Source: Posidonia oceanica (lineage: Eukaryota > Streptophyta > Magnoliopsida > Alismatales > Posidoniaceae). From it: DNA of 64,000 nt. A program made the position numbers and the translations under genes. Positions 22,891 to 35,235 of the stretch are shown in pieces. Under the pieces are notes generated by a model. That model ran no database searches. It saw nothing but the letters and a program-made list of their open reading frames with translations, and was not told the DNA's origin. The stretch is from NCBI GenBank assembly GCA_037176725.1, contig JAZBRS010000054.1, positions 14,092,001-14,156,000 of the forward strand, given 5' to 3'. Every line of letters starts with the position of its first letter. Position 1 is the first letter of the stretch.

Positions 22891-24339
22891 GACCTATAAC
22901 AAAAGAAGGGAAGTGGTTGACGAGATGGAAATGAACTCGTTATTTTTTGAAAGCAAGTATGTGAGAAATGAACTCATAATTAATTAATCCTATTTCTTAC
23001 TACTTCTCCCGAGGCAAGCAGACAAGGTTGCTACTACGACACATGGAAAATTATCGTTTTTTTTTTTTAAGATTTAATTATTCAATGAAATCATTCAAAA
23101 AAAAGGAAAAAATTATCAAATAAAAGGAAAATCTAGTGCATGGCGAGAAAAGAACGAGAAGGAAACCGCGTTTTGCTGATGGGATGCTTTTCCAGTGGTC
23201 CCGTCGCGAGTGAGATGATGTCCAATTAATCAATTATGAAAGTATACAACTTTAAAAAGAGCGACGAAGATTTACTTTTCGTCGCCTTTTTATCTTCTTC
23301 TCGCTGGAAAGTGAGAATAGTAGCGTCGATAGACGGCATAAGATTCAGGCCCGGGTGCCGGGCAGCGTCAGTAAATAGTGTAATATTTCATTTTTCTTTT
23401 TTAACCACTTTGCCCCATCCAATCCAAGTTTGCCAAACACGGCAAAGCCAAGGATGGGAAGGAAACTTCCCTTTTTTGGTTAAAAAGGCCACGCTTTGTA
23501 ATGATGCGGTCGCAACGTCCGGATCGAGGAAACCGATCTCTCTCTCCTCCGTCTACATCCCAGTAAAGTTGTGCCCACTTGAAATTAATGCCACTGTCTC
23601 CTCTCAATCGGTGTAATGGACCACCAGGTGCAGTATGGTCCAAATACTTCATGTTCTTTCCAACGATGTAATTGACGATGGACAGGAACCAACTGCACCA
23701 TTCAGTGGGAATGAAACGTATATCTACTTTCGAAATCGAATCACGCGAATCGTAGGGTGGAAAGTAACCCACACTGCCGTTTGCAATAAAAATTGACAAT
23801 AGACAAGTTGACAAGCTGTGCCTCACATTTATAAAAAAAATTCAGGGGTTCTGGAAAGAGAAATCAATCGGAGATGCTGCTGATGCATGCTGCTGGACTC
23901 TCGGTTGGAACGACGCAGAGTTAATTATTGCACTGTGTTGCTCTTGTTTTCTAGTGATGGCATGCCTCTTTCGAGAGTATGCTAGGGCGTACGTAGCAAT
24001 ATTATCCAATTCAGCACAAAAATTCCAAATCTAAATCTAAAACTACATGCCAGACCAGAAGGAATCGATCATGTCCACGCTCGGAAAACCGGGGACCGAT
24101 CCCTTAAAGAAGTGGAAAGCCAAAAAAAGGAAAAAAAAATGCAACCTCAATTGATCAATTCCAGTTGGAAAGAACACACATCACCTCGAGATTTAAAAGG
24201 AAAAAATGTTATTTCCGAGGTAAATTTTTTTTCTTCTAAAATCCAGCAAAATGCGATCTCTCGAAAGAAAACACATCATCATCTAGACAAAATGGAAGGA
24301 AAAATAATAGAATAAAATCTACTGTCATGCTCAAGGAAA
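22891..24339. other. Intergenic stretch upstream of the bZIP gene
   Basis: No gene is supported. The segment is unique-looking and may include ancestral upstream sequence of the bZIP gene. The 141-codon minus frame at 23401-23826 resembles nothing I know. A poly-T tract is at 23060-23070. Confidence 0.4.
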
Positions 24340-24363
24340 TTAAGTTATACAAGTAGAGAATTA

Positions 24364-24972
24364 CCTCATCTACATCATCTTCCTCGTTATCTTCTTTTGT
24401 CTCGTAGTAGTTCTTCGGTAATTTATGATTTTCTGACAGTATTTTCTTGATTGTATCTATCATGACATCTAAACAGTTATTTGTCATGTTGTAGTCAATC
24501 TTCAAAGTCAATAACTCAGACATGACTGATAACTTTATCTAATTCTTGTAACCTGGCCACAACGGTTCCTCTGTCTTTCTTAACAATTCATAAAATTCTT
24601 GGGATATTTCATGTGATTCTTCATTTACGGATGGGTCGAACTCAAGACCTGTTAAGTCCATCATCATGTCCACAATAGGATCTATACTAATTGGAGCAAT
24701 ATTCTCATAACAAGGACATCTTTATGTTTAAATTAACACTTGTAGTCTTCCATAAATTCCTTCTTATACAAATATATTTCCACATCCTTTCTTAATTGTC
24801 TTTTCAATAGTGCACATTTTTTACAATGACATATAATCCTACCATCACTTTCCACAATGTCCTGACGCTAACTATATACAAAATTCACAAACTTCTGAAC
24901 ACCACGCTGAAAATTGTCACACACGTAACCAACCATGACTCGTGTATACATCCAATCACGATGAGAAGACAT
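24364..24972 (-). pseudogene. Second TNP2-type transposase remnant (N-terminal part only)
   Basis: Minus-strand translation from the ATG at 24972 (MSSHRDWMYTRV) gives the same transposase-associated domain as 9031-9408, including CHCKKC and KKEFMEDYKC. It then gives MSELLTLKIDYNMTNN and SENHKLPKNYYETKEDNEED near 24364-24523. Several stops and frameshifts are visible. It is closely related to the copy at 8191-9408 and belongs to the same CACTA lineage. The catalytic core is absent. Confidence 0.85.
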
Positions 24973-25588
24973 TATTTTCTACAAAAGAAAGTTAAAATAT
25001 AATGTCAAGATTGAAAAAAGAAATGATGACACTTGAAAAAGAATGTGACATAAGTGACAAAATACTTTATTATTAGGAAGGTGACAAATTTCTTATCAAT
25101 CCTTCAAGGACCCAATAAGATGAGATAAAAAAAGAAACTCGGAAATTCTAAAAGAAAAGCATTATACCTATATCATGATTAGATGAGAAACTACAGTTTT
25201 TTTATTAAGCTTGAAGTTAGTTAGTGAGATTTTTTTTGTTAGCTTAAAAATAAAAACTAATATATCTAAGGTATTCTTAAAACCAAATAGCTCTTGATTG
25301 TCATAATGAATTCGAGTCCTTAAGAGTTGATGCCTACATTCATTTTATTAAAGGTTTTGGGACATTTAATGTTTTGGATAGTTATATGGTTTGTAGGCAA
25401 AGGAAAATGTGATAAAATCCCCACGTCATCTTGTTTAATAAGTGATGCCCCCTAGCATACGACTTTTACTGTATTTTCGGAATAATATGCAATACAATTG
25501 ATGAATGCAAGTATAAATAAAAACATAGTAAATATTTAAAATGTATGATCAGGATTGCATGCATTTAATCAAATACAACGAGATAAAA

Positions 25589-25637
25589 GATCTCTCTCTC
25601 TCTCTTTCTCTCTCTCTCTATATATATATATATATTC
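25589..25637. repeat. Compound microsatellite (CT)n(TA)n
   Basis: CTCTCTCT with one TT interruption, followed by TATATATATATATATA. Confidence 0.95.
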
Positions 25638-25966
25638 ATATTTGTCTATAATGATGAATGATATATGATTAGCATTTTAGGGTATTTTGATTTTGAGTAT
25701 CACTTTCATTGTCGTCTTTGTGATGATTGTATAAGTTTTGTGTAATTTTAAGGAATTAATGTTAACCTCAATGAGTGAGCGATCACACTCGTGATGATAG
25801 ACATTTTAATTAATTCAATTATGATTTTAATATCTAAATCCTACTCCTAATTTCTAAATTCTAACTCCTAATAACCCCCATCTGTAAGAAAACACATCCA
25901 CAAAAAAAAAAGAAAACGAGCACCGATGTGAGAGATGATGAAATCCCCCCCACAACACTTAAGAAA

Positions 25967-25999
25967 CCACATGAAGGGTGATGAAATCCCTTCATGTGG
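25967..25999. repeat. 12-bp perfect hairpin with 9-nt loop
   Basis: CCACATGAAGGG (25967-25978) and CCCTTCATGTGG (25988-25999) are exact inverted copies around TGATGAAAT. Function unknown. Confidence 0.85.
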
Positions 26000-26814
26000 T
26001 GCACACACACCTGATGTGCCAAGAATGTATACCTGGTCTCTGATATGCAATTTATTATAGTGCAGGTGTGTGCATAATGTGTTTTGATGTATTATGTAAT
26101 TGTTTTTTAATTATCCTACTCTTTGATCTATTATAAAAAGAAAACATATAGCAGCTTTCTATATTATCAAGTAAATGAAGACTTGTCAAGGGTTTGAATT
26201 TTTAGGTATACGGAGTAATAACACTGAAAGGAGATAAAATAAGCAGTTGACTTAACGAACTTATAACAATAGATCAATGTAGCTTTCTATATTATCAAAA
26301 ATCCATGTTCCTAAAATAAATTGCCACACTACACATTAGCAGGAACCATACATAGTTTTGAGGAACACAAAAAATGAACAGTTTAAAGTTATTGTAAGGT
26401 AGTTTCATACCTAGGTTGGCATATTTTGCAAATCTTACTGCAATGCTTTAACGAGAGAGTCGATGGTATTCTTGAAAAATATTGCTACAAAACAAACATG
26501 GGAAATTGGGAACTGTGATGTCCATAAGAAAAAGAAAAAGAAGAACAACAATAACAATAAGAAGAAGAAGAAATCATACAGGGAATGGGTTTAACTTCAA
26601 ACAATTTGCTTCGTGTGGGGAAACAATGGGTGAAATGGTGTGAGCAGAGATCTCAAGAATCACAGAGGACGATTTTGTGAAATGGGGAAGAAAAGAATAA
26701 CTACGAACATAAGAAGAACAAGAACAAGAAGAAGAGACCACTTGTAGATCTTGAAGAGGAGGCACGTCTTCTCTTCTTCTTTTCCTTGTAACATTGACCA
26801 CCTACAGAGGAGAT

Positions 26815-27936
26815 TATTGGTAAAATTACTTCATCTCTATTTTGATGATAACAAAACATATTTATGAGCTAATCTTCTTAATAGGTCAAGGAAGAGTTCT
26901 CATGGACTTTAGAAAAAGAAGAAGGTGAAATTGATATAGAAGAAATCGATGTGGAAGTTCAAGACGATTTAAGTCATGCTTAAGTCAAATCATTTGCAAT
27001 TACGAGATCAAGTTTTCTAATGTATTCAAGTGTCATGTAAATGTAATATATTGTACTTGTAATATCCTCCAAATACCCCCATAGTGTTTTAGGAAAAGTA
27101 CCAAAGCTCCAAAATAAACCATTTATCAATTAACATCTTTATTAGAGCTTTATAGGGTATTTCGGCATACCGAACTATTTTTGGTATACTGAAATCTGGG
27201 CTTACAAAGTGCACAACCAAGAACCCATTCGACATACCGAACCAGTTTCGGTCTACCGAATTATTCATCTGTTGTGAACATCTGTGAGTCATTCGGTTGA
27301 CTAAACTAATTTCGGCATACCGAATGACTATCCTTTAGGGTAAAAATATAGATGTTTGACATACACTTTCTACCCTTGTTTTCTATATATAGGCACCCTC
27401 TATCGACACAAGAATACACAAATTCTAGAGCTTCAAGTCTCATCATTTTTCTAAGCATTTTCCACTCTTTTCTTCGAGTTTAGCAAGAGTTTCTCAAATC
27501 CCATTTCCATCCATTTCTTGCTTATCTAAGTGTTTGGGAGATAGAAAAAGAGTTACGAGTTGTATTTTACATTCAACAATTGTACAAGCTTCTCCGGTGG
27601 TGAAAAGGGAAGGCCGCGGTTTTTGCAGAGTCTTGGCATAGTTTCTTCAAGAGGTGTAGTAGTAGGATCTTGGTCAGAAACAAGATCGGAATAGGGAAAA
27701 TCTCGAGGAGTTTTCGAAGAGTGGACTAAGTCAAGGAGGCTGAACTACTATAAGTATTTCTTGTTACTCAATTTCTTTCATCCATTTCTTTGTATGTTTA
27801 TAGTTTATTATTCAAATCCTTCATTTTATTCCATTTACTTGAATATTGCTTGTGTTAGTTGAATAAATAGTTTAAATTCCGCATTTATTTTTAAATATCT
27901 ATTAATCCCGTTCTAAAGAAGCCTATAGATCCAACA
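26815..27936 (+). mobile_element. SIRE-like Ty1/copia solo LTR, 1,122 bp
   Basis: It is flanked by a perfect 5-bp duplication, GAGAT (26810-26814 and 27937-27941), and ends CCAACA. Its start (TATTGGTAAAATTACTTCAT) aligns with the LTR start read on the minus strand from 62742 (TGTTGGCAAAAATGCC). The central CCCCCATAGTGTTTTAGG also matches (27077-27094 and 62477-62494 reversed). The first dinucleotide is TA instead of TG. The intact flanking duplication with no internal sequence indicates LTR-LTR recombination. Confidence 0.88.
27140..27345. repeat. Array of TTCGGCATACCGAA-type palindromes in the SIRE-like LTR
   Basis: ATTTCGGCATACCGAAC, TTTTGGTATACTGAAA, TTCGACATACCGAACCAG, TTTCGGTCTACCGAATT, and later TTTCGGCATACCGAATG lie at intervals between 27157 and 27327. 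Confidence 0.85.
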
Positions 27937-27941
27937 GAGAT

Positions 27942-28454
27942 GGCGTGTGAGGAGGAGGACATGGGAGGTGTCTTGCGTCAAGGTGAAGGAGGAGGTGGCG
28001 ATCTCAACGGCGGTGGTGGTGATGGGGATGGTGGAGAGGCTGAGAGGAGGAGGTGGGGAGGGCAAATAGGCACAAAAGTCATAGTCGGCATCGGGGATGA
28101 AGCTGGGAGCATCGGAGTCTAAGGAGGGGTGGTGGTGGCTGAGGAGACAGTGTCTAAGGTGGTTGTGGTGGAGGAGGAGAGGGAGGAGGAGGTGGTGGAG
28201 TAGCAGAAGTCAATGGTGGTGGAGTGAAAAGAGGAGAGAAAGCGAAGAGAGGTCGCAGAGGGGGAGAAGGCCCACGGGTGAAATCTTTTAGATTATATTT
28301 GCAAGGACTTTGTGACAATATATCTTCACAAACTCCATGCCAAAATGTTGCGAGGACATGTTCTTGCTATATGTTCTCGTAAACATTGTGCAAGGACATT
28401 ATCTCGCTATATCCTCACGAGATGTCCTCGTGAATTTTAGATTTTCTAGTAGTG
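27942..28454. mobile_element. CACTA 3'-end fragment
   Basis: The terminus GATTTTCTAGTAGTG ends at 28454, preceded by GCGAGGACATG, TCTCGCTATATCCTC and GAGATGTCCTCG subterminal words (28300-28432). It belongs to the same family as 275-7254. A G-rich GGTGGTGGAGG tract (27950-28270) corresponds to the C-rich tract of that element. The left terminus was not identified. Confidence 0.75.
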
Positions 28455-28559
28455 AGAAAGATTCGCAACTACCACCATTGTGTGGGCTTTGTGGAAAGCC
28501 CGTTGTGAATTCATTTTCATAGGTGTGGAGTTCGATTCTTTACGGATTACTACTTAGGT

Positions 28560-29149
28560 GACTTGTAGTTTTAACTCCACCCATTATCTTGCGAAATTAA
28601 AAAAACACGCCCATCCCTGAACTCCCGGATAAGCTCTGGTCTCCACTACCTCTAGGAGTTACCAAACTTAATGTGGATACAGCCACACGAAGTGAGTGAT
28701 CAGCTTGTGTTATAGTTTGTAGAGATAGCCTTGGCCAACACCTTTACCCAAAAAACTACTTTAGGCCAGCTACTACTCCTTTACAAGGTGAAGCTTATGT
28801 TGTAGTATAACGGAAGGAATAGCCCAACAATGGACTGATCTTATTATCGAAAGCGACTCCCTGATAGTCATTACTGCACTTCAAGAAAATGGAGCGAATT
28901 CCCCTTGGTAGATCGTGGAGATTATTCAACATGTCTTGAACTCAAAAATCAGTTTAATCAAATAGGTTTCTCTCATCTTATTTGTACTGCTAGTTGTTGT
29001 GCTCATTTGCTGGCCCAATGGGCCATTAGAAACAAATGTAACGTTGTCTCTGGTGCATCTACTGGACCAAAGTGTATTTCCCATGTTCTGGCCCAAGAGG
29101 CTGTATAATTCAATGGTACTTGTTGGTACCCATCCAAAAAAAAAAAAAA
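28560..29149 (+). pseudogene. LINE 3' end: RNase H-like domain and poly(A) tail
   Basis: Three frames joined by frameshifts give the C-terminal RNase H-fold domain common to plant LINE elements. Visible pieces are SACVIVCRDSLGQHLYPKNY (near 28700-28760), LIIESDSLIVITALQENGA (near 28830-28895) and FSHLICTASCCAHLLAQWAI (near 28966-29027). A stop at 29106-29108 is followed by GGTACCCATCC and a run of 17 A (29133-29149). The 5' part is missing, as is typical of target-primed reverse transcription. It is non-functional and directly adjoins the broken receptor kinase. Confidence 0.8.
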
Positions 29150-29189
29150 AAACAGTGAGGACCTATGGCTTTGCCATTGCTACGTAGGA

Positions 29190-32040
29190 TTTCAATCATG
29201 GGTGTGTGAGGGAAGAGAAGTTGAATTGCAACGAGGGAGAGGGTTTCCCTGTGAGTGAAGGGACTCAAGTTACATGGTACATTTGAACATTCCACCATCA
29301 ACAGGACAATGAGCCTACGTACGTGCAGAGATCGGTGTTCGAAGAATTGCTCTTGCATGGCTTATGGTGCAGTCTTCTTCAATGACATCGGTTGTATCAT
29401 GTGGTTTGGTGATCTGATTGATACCGAGTTTGTTTTATAAAGGTGGGCTGCAAATATACGCATACATGCATCTATGTCTTGTTTGATTTTGTTATGATGT
29501 ATGAAATTAAATGCATCTTAATATCTTCTTCTTCTACTTCCTATTCAGATGATAGCAAAAGCAATGTAGTCATAATAATTTTTGCAATACTTGTACCAGC
29601 TTTACTGGTGATCGTAGCATCGCTTGGATTATAGTACTTTATTTCGAGGAGGAAGAACAGGACGTGGGAAGATAAAATAGGTAAACAATGGATTTTAACT
29701 TGTTTATGTAGGCAATTGCTTCCAATTATGTTTATTAGTTAAATTGGTGTCTTTGGTGATATAATGACACATTACTTCATGTTGAGCCTTTTTGGTGTGG
29801 TTGATTTTCTACTGATTGACTAAAGATAGATTGAGATGTCCATTATGTTGCGTTAAAGGAGTGTAGTTCTCCTAATATAATTATAACTTTTTATATGACA
29901 TTTTGGGGAAACATGATAAGGGTAAATTATGTAACAGTATATCTCCTTTGTTAAGGTTGTCAATAGCCGTTTTACTCAACCCGTTATTTTAGATTATGGG
30001 TTGAAAATCAAATCTATTAGACCTGTTAACTTATAACTTGTTAACCCAAACTCTTAATGATTGGGTTATGGGTTGGATATATCACCCAATCCATTAACCT
30101 ACTAATCCATTAGAATAAGAATTTTTTTAATAATTTTACAAATTTAAAGGGATTTCTAAATCTACCTTCCTAATATTGTTGACTTGATTTGGTATACTTT
30201 ATATGAAAAACATAAAGTTTTTGTATGTTTTAGAGATTATTAATTAACTATTATTGATTATTTATTCGTATTTTTTAGAACATATTTATTTGGATGAGGC
30301 TTACAAATTTGAGACATTGTACAATACATATTTATATACAAGTTGATTTATTACATTGATCTATCATTTTATTGTGTACTGACTTGTTTGACCCATTAAT
30401 CCAACCATAATCCATTATCCAAATGAGTTAGGTCAGGTTACGGACTAAGGATTGGAAAAACGGGTTATCACCCAATCTACATCCAATTATCTCAAAATGG
30501 GATAGGTCATGGGTTGACCACTTACTCGAACTAACCTGATCTGTTGACACTCTTATCCTTTGTAATGCTTTGAAAACAAAACAAAGCTTTATTCATATCT
30601 TTTCATTACACTCTTACCGATGTAATATTCAAATTTACGACGACTACAGTCTACATGTATCATAAATCTTTATTGAATGTGACATTTGATCTAGAAATTT
30701 TAATTTAGGAAATAAAATATTTTTGATCGGGTAAAAAAAAAGTGGTGGTAATAAATGAATCATATATTGCATAAACTAGACAAATTAGTAGCTTATGTTG
30801 CATCAATTGAGGCTATACAAAAGAACGAATTGTTCTATCTCCAAACTTCACCTTTATCAAGCATAGAACCTAGAGTTCCATCTAATGAAGTAGGCTTCTA
30901 CAGCTACATGGATACATAAAGATTTCTTTGAAAATTATATTGAAATTAAATGAGATGGTGATAAATTTCAAATGTATTCCTCAAGGGAAAAAATAATCTT
31001 TTTGTGCGCTATATCAGTAAAATCCTTCCTAACCTGTTTGGTTATTATTAGTAAAAATGATTGAGTTTTAATGCTTATTATTTTGATAAATTTTAATGTA
31101 GGATTCATCATTCTCTCTTTAGAAATGGTATTAATATTATCTTGTTGCTCTAAAAGGCAGAAGGATGGATGAGTTGAGGTTTGTGCGCTTGAAAACAGAA
31201 GGATACTAAGAGAAAAGAAATTATTTTTCCTTTTGATCATAAAGTGTATTTAGAATCATAGTGTTTGTGTACTTTTTCCAATAAGTTTTAAAAGTTTCAT
31301 TTCTTTTCCCACCCATAATGGTACAATTTTGATGGTTCCTTTTCACACGTGTACAAAACATCTTGTTGGAGTCAAATGGAAAATAAAAACCTATAACATT
31401 AATTTCTCTTCCTTTTCTTGTGACCTTATATTTTCCTTTACCTTGGTCTCCTTGGCACAAATAGACAGTATCCATTGGAATGTTGAGCAAAATTTGTTTA
31501 ATTACTAGATAATAGCTTCTGCAACATGTGATCTTTTAGAACATAACAAAATTGGAGAAGGCAGATTTGGTACTACATACAAGATAAATATATGTTTTCT
31601 TTATCCATTGTGCAAACATTCATTAAATTAACGTAGCAAGTGGAGCATGGATACTCTGTTGTGTGATTTCTGTCATATAGATGGCACATAGAAGCTATGG
31701 TTATTTCTTACTTGTGAAAGAACTTGACTCCATGAGAATATTTAGTTGGGATACACATTAATTGTTAAAGTAATACGTAGCAAATTAGTTGTGAATATAT
31801 GTTTCATCTCGATTGATACACAGGGTAGGATGCAGGTGGGCAAGAAATTGCACTGAAAAGCTTTTCAGAAATGCTTGTAAACCAGAGAGAGATGGGTTCC
31901 TGCGTGAGGTTACGCTGATTGCTAGGCTTAAACATCAGAATCTTGTGCAGCTTGTCGGTTGTTGCATTGAAGGAGAAGAAAGGGTTTTGATCTACCATTT
32001 CATGCATAATAAGAGTTTGGATGCCTTTTTATTTGGCATG
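29190..32040 (+). pseudogene. Broken G-type lectin S-receptor-like kinase, 3' half
   Basis: Homologous to the intact gene at 35236-39547. Recognised in order are: the end of the S-domain (GCVREEKLNCNEGEGF, 29200-29250); the PAN domain with CRDRCSKNCSCMAYGA and [11 protein letters not shown] (29310-29430); the transmembrane exon (SNVVIIIFAILVPALLVIVA, 29560-29630, ending in a stop); the glycine-rich loop exon (KIGEGRFGTTYK, 31545-31590, whose donor GT reads AT); and kinase subdomains II-V (31824-32030: EIALK lysine motif, [23 protein letters not shown]) with a frameshift in between. The lectin exon 5' part and the catalytic exons are absent. It is a dead copy in a small receptor kinase cluster. 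Confidence 0.9.
29954..30556. mobile_element. Non-autonomous DNA element in the pseudogene intron
   Basis: AGGTTGTCAATAGCC at the left and a right end whose complement reads GAGTGTCAACAG form short inverted repeats. The flanks CCTTTGTTA (29945-29953) and CCTTTGTAA (30557-30565) look like an 8-9-bp duplication with one mismatch. The interior is full of GGGTTA(T)GG and its complement. The hAT- or Mutator-like class is uncertain. Confidence 0.5.
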
Positions 32041-32427
32041 ACTTGCAACTTTTGCTACATTAGGTTGCAACAGAAACTATGATGCATGCAGATATTCTTG
32101 CTTACCTACTTGAATAGTTATGATATGATAAAATGAGCTAAAACTAGAGCTTTTGTTTTCTCTTTTATTTTTGAGAATGTAAGGCGTGGTATAACAAATT
32201 CTAGTTCTTTCTTAGAATATATTTTCATATATTTATTTTACTGTATGTTTATATCCTGTTCCTAAAGTTGGCCATTTTGGACAGTTGATCTTTGAAATGG
32301 TCTCGTAGTTCAAAAAAATATTTATATGGTCTAACTTGGTGGGAACTCTTCATCACCTATCACTAGCTAGAGTTGGAACTCTGGCTACTATGCAAGATAA
32401 TATATTTCTTTAATATCTATGCCTTTC

Positions 32428-33618
32428 TTTGGATGTAGAATAAAAAAAGTAGGAATAAGTAGAATGTAGTATTAGTATTCTGATAGTATTGCTATTTAAT
32501 TTGGAAGTGATTTTCTTTTAAAGGTGAATAAGTATGTATAATGAGATATTCTGGTTTGGATGAAAAGTAGAATAAGTATTAGAATAAGTGTTGGAATAAG
32601 TGGAAAATATGTAGATTAATAATAATCAACTTGATTATTAAGATATATATCTAATTTAAAGTATGTATACATCATATTATATATGTATTAATTTTTAAAT
32701 AAAAATAAACACAACGTATACATACATGTATCAAAATAACTTAGCGGAATAACTTTATTCCACCCTTCCCGCGGAATAGTTATTTTGAAATAAGTAAATC
32801 AGAATTGTAATTACTATTCCAAGTTTATTCTGATTTTTACACAACTAAATGGAACAGTAATTCTTATTCTATATTTAGGGGTGGGCATGATTCGGTTTGA
32901 GGCAAAACTACAAACCAAACCATATGGTTCAGTTTGAACAACTTTCAAACCAAACCGAACCATTTTACCTATTGAAACCAAACCAAAGCGGACCACTCAA
33001 AATCGGTTCGGTTCGGTTCGATTTGTGGTTTAACCATTTAATAAAACATATAGAAAAACTAAAATGTTGATAGTGAAAAATGAAAAAATATAACAAGATA
33101 TAAGATAGAAAAAAATTAATCAGTATATTAAGTTATTAACCACAACCACATCAAGTCATCCATAATTAAGTCATCCACAATTACACATAATTTAATAAAA
33201 GAATAACATTATCTAAATAAATGTGACCAGAGATTCCAGAAATGTCTCCATTGGCAAGTATGTATTGTGCTATGGAGGTGTTTGTAGAAAGAAGAAGAAG
33301 AGAGACCTGAATATATTCAACAATAAAAAATAGACTCAACAATCAAGATATGAATTTTTATCAAATTCAAGCACTGTTTAACATATATAATCTAATAACT
33401 ATTAAGTTATATTGGGTGTGGTTCGGTTCGGTTAAACCACTCCTGAAACCGCAAACCAAATCATATGATTCGGTTTGGAGATATTTCAAACTAAACCGAA
33501 CTACTGAATTTGAAAAATCGAACTGAACCACTAAAAATGGTTCGGTTCGGTTAACTAGTTTGGACAATTTGGATGTCCACCCCTATCTATATTTATTCCA
33601 AGACTTATTCTGATCCAA
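32428..33618. mobile_element. AT-rich TIR element with a nested TIR element
   Basis: CTTTGGATGTAGAATAA on the left pairs with the complement of TTATTCTGATCCAAGC on the right. The region 32640-32870 is related to 22685-22875. The element was interrupted by the one at 32877-33585. Confidence 0.6.
32877..33585. mobile_element. Nested TIR element with 9-bp target duplication
   Basis: The ends AGGGGTGGGCAT and ATGTCCACCCCTA are inverted, and TCTATATTT flanks both sides (32868-32876 and 33586-33594). The 9-bp duplication suggests a Mutator-like element; 8 bp (hAT) cannot be excluded. The interior carries repeated GGTTCGGTT and AACCGAACC words. No coding capacity. Confidence 0.75.
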
Positions 33619-35235
33619 GCAGAGGCTATGGGATTCAAACTCTGACCACTTCTATGATCTATTATGCAAGATAATATATATCTTTAATGTCTATGAGATT
33701 CAAACTCTATCCTCTTCCACGGTCCAACGAGGCTTTATACTTAAAAAAAGTGATCGAAGACTTATAAGCAAGAGTCAAATGGATACAAAATTCATACCGT
33801 ATCCATTTTCGAGTGGATAAGAATATGATGTGTCCATTGAAAATCGGTACCATATCCATTTTCAAGTAGATACAAGTATGGATACGATTTTATGAATTTG
33901 AGCGGATATAGATGTGGATTTGAATATGTTACGGGAATAGAATATTTGTAATAATATATATTATATTAGTTATTTCACTTAAATATTTAAGATAAATATA
34001 TAAATATTCGTATTTACTTATATAAATATTAGTTATTTTACTTAAATGTTCACTTATATAAATATTTGATTTTAGAAAATATTTATATATGACTTAGTAG
34101 ATTTTTTCATACGTAGCGAAAAATTAAAAACATATAAAAATCTTGTTGATGATTTACTCAATTATTTGATATACATATCTGTATTTATATCTGACTTTAT
34201 TTATATCCATTCAATTTTTGTCCAATCCATGTCCATATCTGTTTTTTAGAATATGGATGTGTAGATTTCTTATCTGAAACAAATACTTGGATGTGATGTT
34301 TGGTCGATTTTTGTCCACCAGTTGCATGAATAACTCCACAAAGTTTGGCTGTATTCTAGATATTAATGTTAAACACACAATAAATATATGTGTTTTTCAT
34401 ATTTGGAATTTTGTTTAGTTGGTATCTTGTCTCATCTTGCTTGGCATAAGGAATATTTGTGATTTTTTGAATTTTATTTCTTTATGCTACAATGTGTACC
34501 TAACTGAACAAGTGTCCAGAACCAAATTTAATTCCTTGTGTACCAGAATTGATCATATGCATATGGATTAAGTAGCTGAAGAAATATGATAAGCTTCTTT
34601 CAGACTTTTATGCATCGATGAAAGAAGTCTTCCATGAGTTCCATCACCTGCCAAAAATATGAATTTAACTAGATTATTGAAGTGAATTGCAAAAAAAAAA
34701 AAAAAAAAAAAAAAGATTATTGAAGTTAGGTTTGGACATGATCACCTCTTGTATCAAAAGTCAAAGTAATCCAGCTACATCAAAAATTCATTACAACCAT
34801 CACACCATACCACACAAATATATATGTAATTGAACTTGTCACATCCTCCAAAACAAATGGTAAATGTATCTCTACATATCTAATTTTCTTCAGCGTGCCG
34901 GTCAGAGGCCATACGCCAATCAGGCTAGCTCTTCAGAAACCTCATTCACACCTTCAAGAAAAAAATAAAGATCAGTTGGTGTTAGGTGCTGTGATACTGC
35001 GGTGACTCAAAGTCCTGTTCAAAGTTTCAAAAGTCCTTTTCGTTTTTAATTACTCTAGATAAAGCCAGCAGATCAAGATTTCAAAACTCGTGTTTGACAT
35101 AATGCATATCATATTATATTCTACCAACTTTGGAAACCAAGTGGGTTGACACAAAAGAGGGAAAGGAAGTATATGTTATAGCTTCAAAACCTGTGGTTAC
35201 TAATTACCAGCATCAGATTTTGTTGCTACCCAGAA
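33619..35235. other. Stretch upstream of the receptor kinase gene
   Basis: No gene is supported. 33760-34270 has recurring ATCCATTTTC and GGATACAA words in both orientations, probably an old repeat. A tail-only insertion lies at 34684-34714. The last 300 bp should include the promoter of the receptor kinase; a TATTATATT at 35112-35120 is a possible TATA box but is weak evidence. Confidence 0.4.
34684..34714 (+). mobile_element. Tail-only retroposon: 7 bp plus 24 A, flanked by a 12-bp duplication
   Basis: GATTATTGAAGT occurs at 34672-34683 and again at 34715-34726, exactly bracketing GAATTGC and a run of 24 A (34691-34714). This is what an extremely 5'-truncated LINE or other poly(A) retroposition event leaves behind. 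Confidence 0.75.

Larger units (their letters stand above)
24973..26809. other. Non-genic AT-rich stretch
   Basis: No gene is supported. It contains a compound microsatellite, a short hairpin and, at 26524-26573, an AAG/AAC-rich simple repeat. Sequence at 26575-26809 may be the left flank of the CACTA fragment that continues at 27942, because the solo LTR between them is a clean insertion. Confidence 0.45.

Noticed and set aside
23401..23826. 141-codon minus-strand frame upstream of the bZIP
   Set aside because: No recognisable domain, no splice or conservation evidence; open length is within chance.
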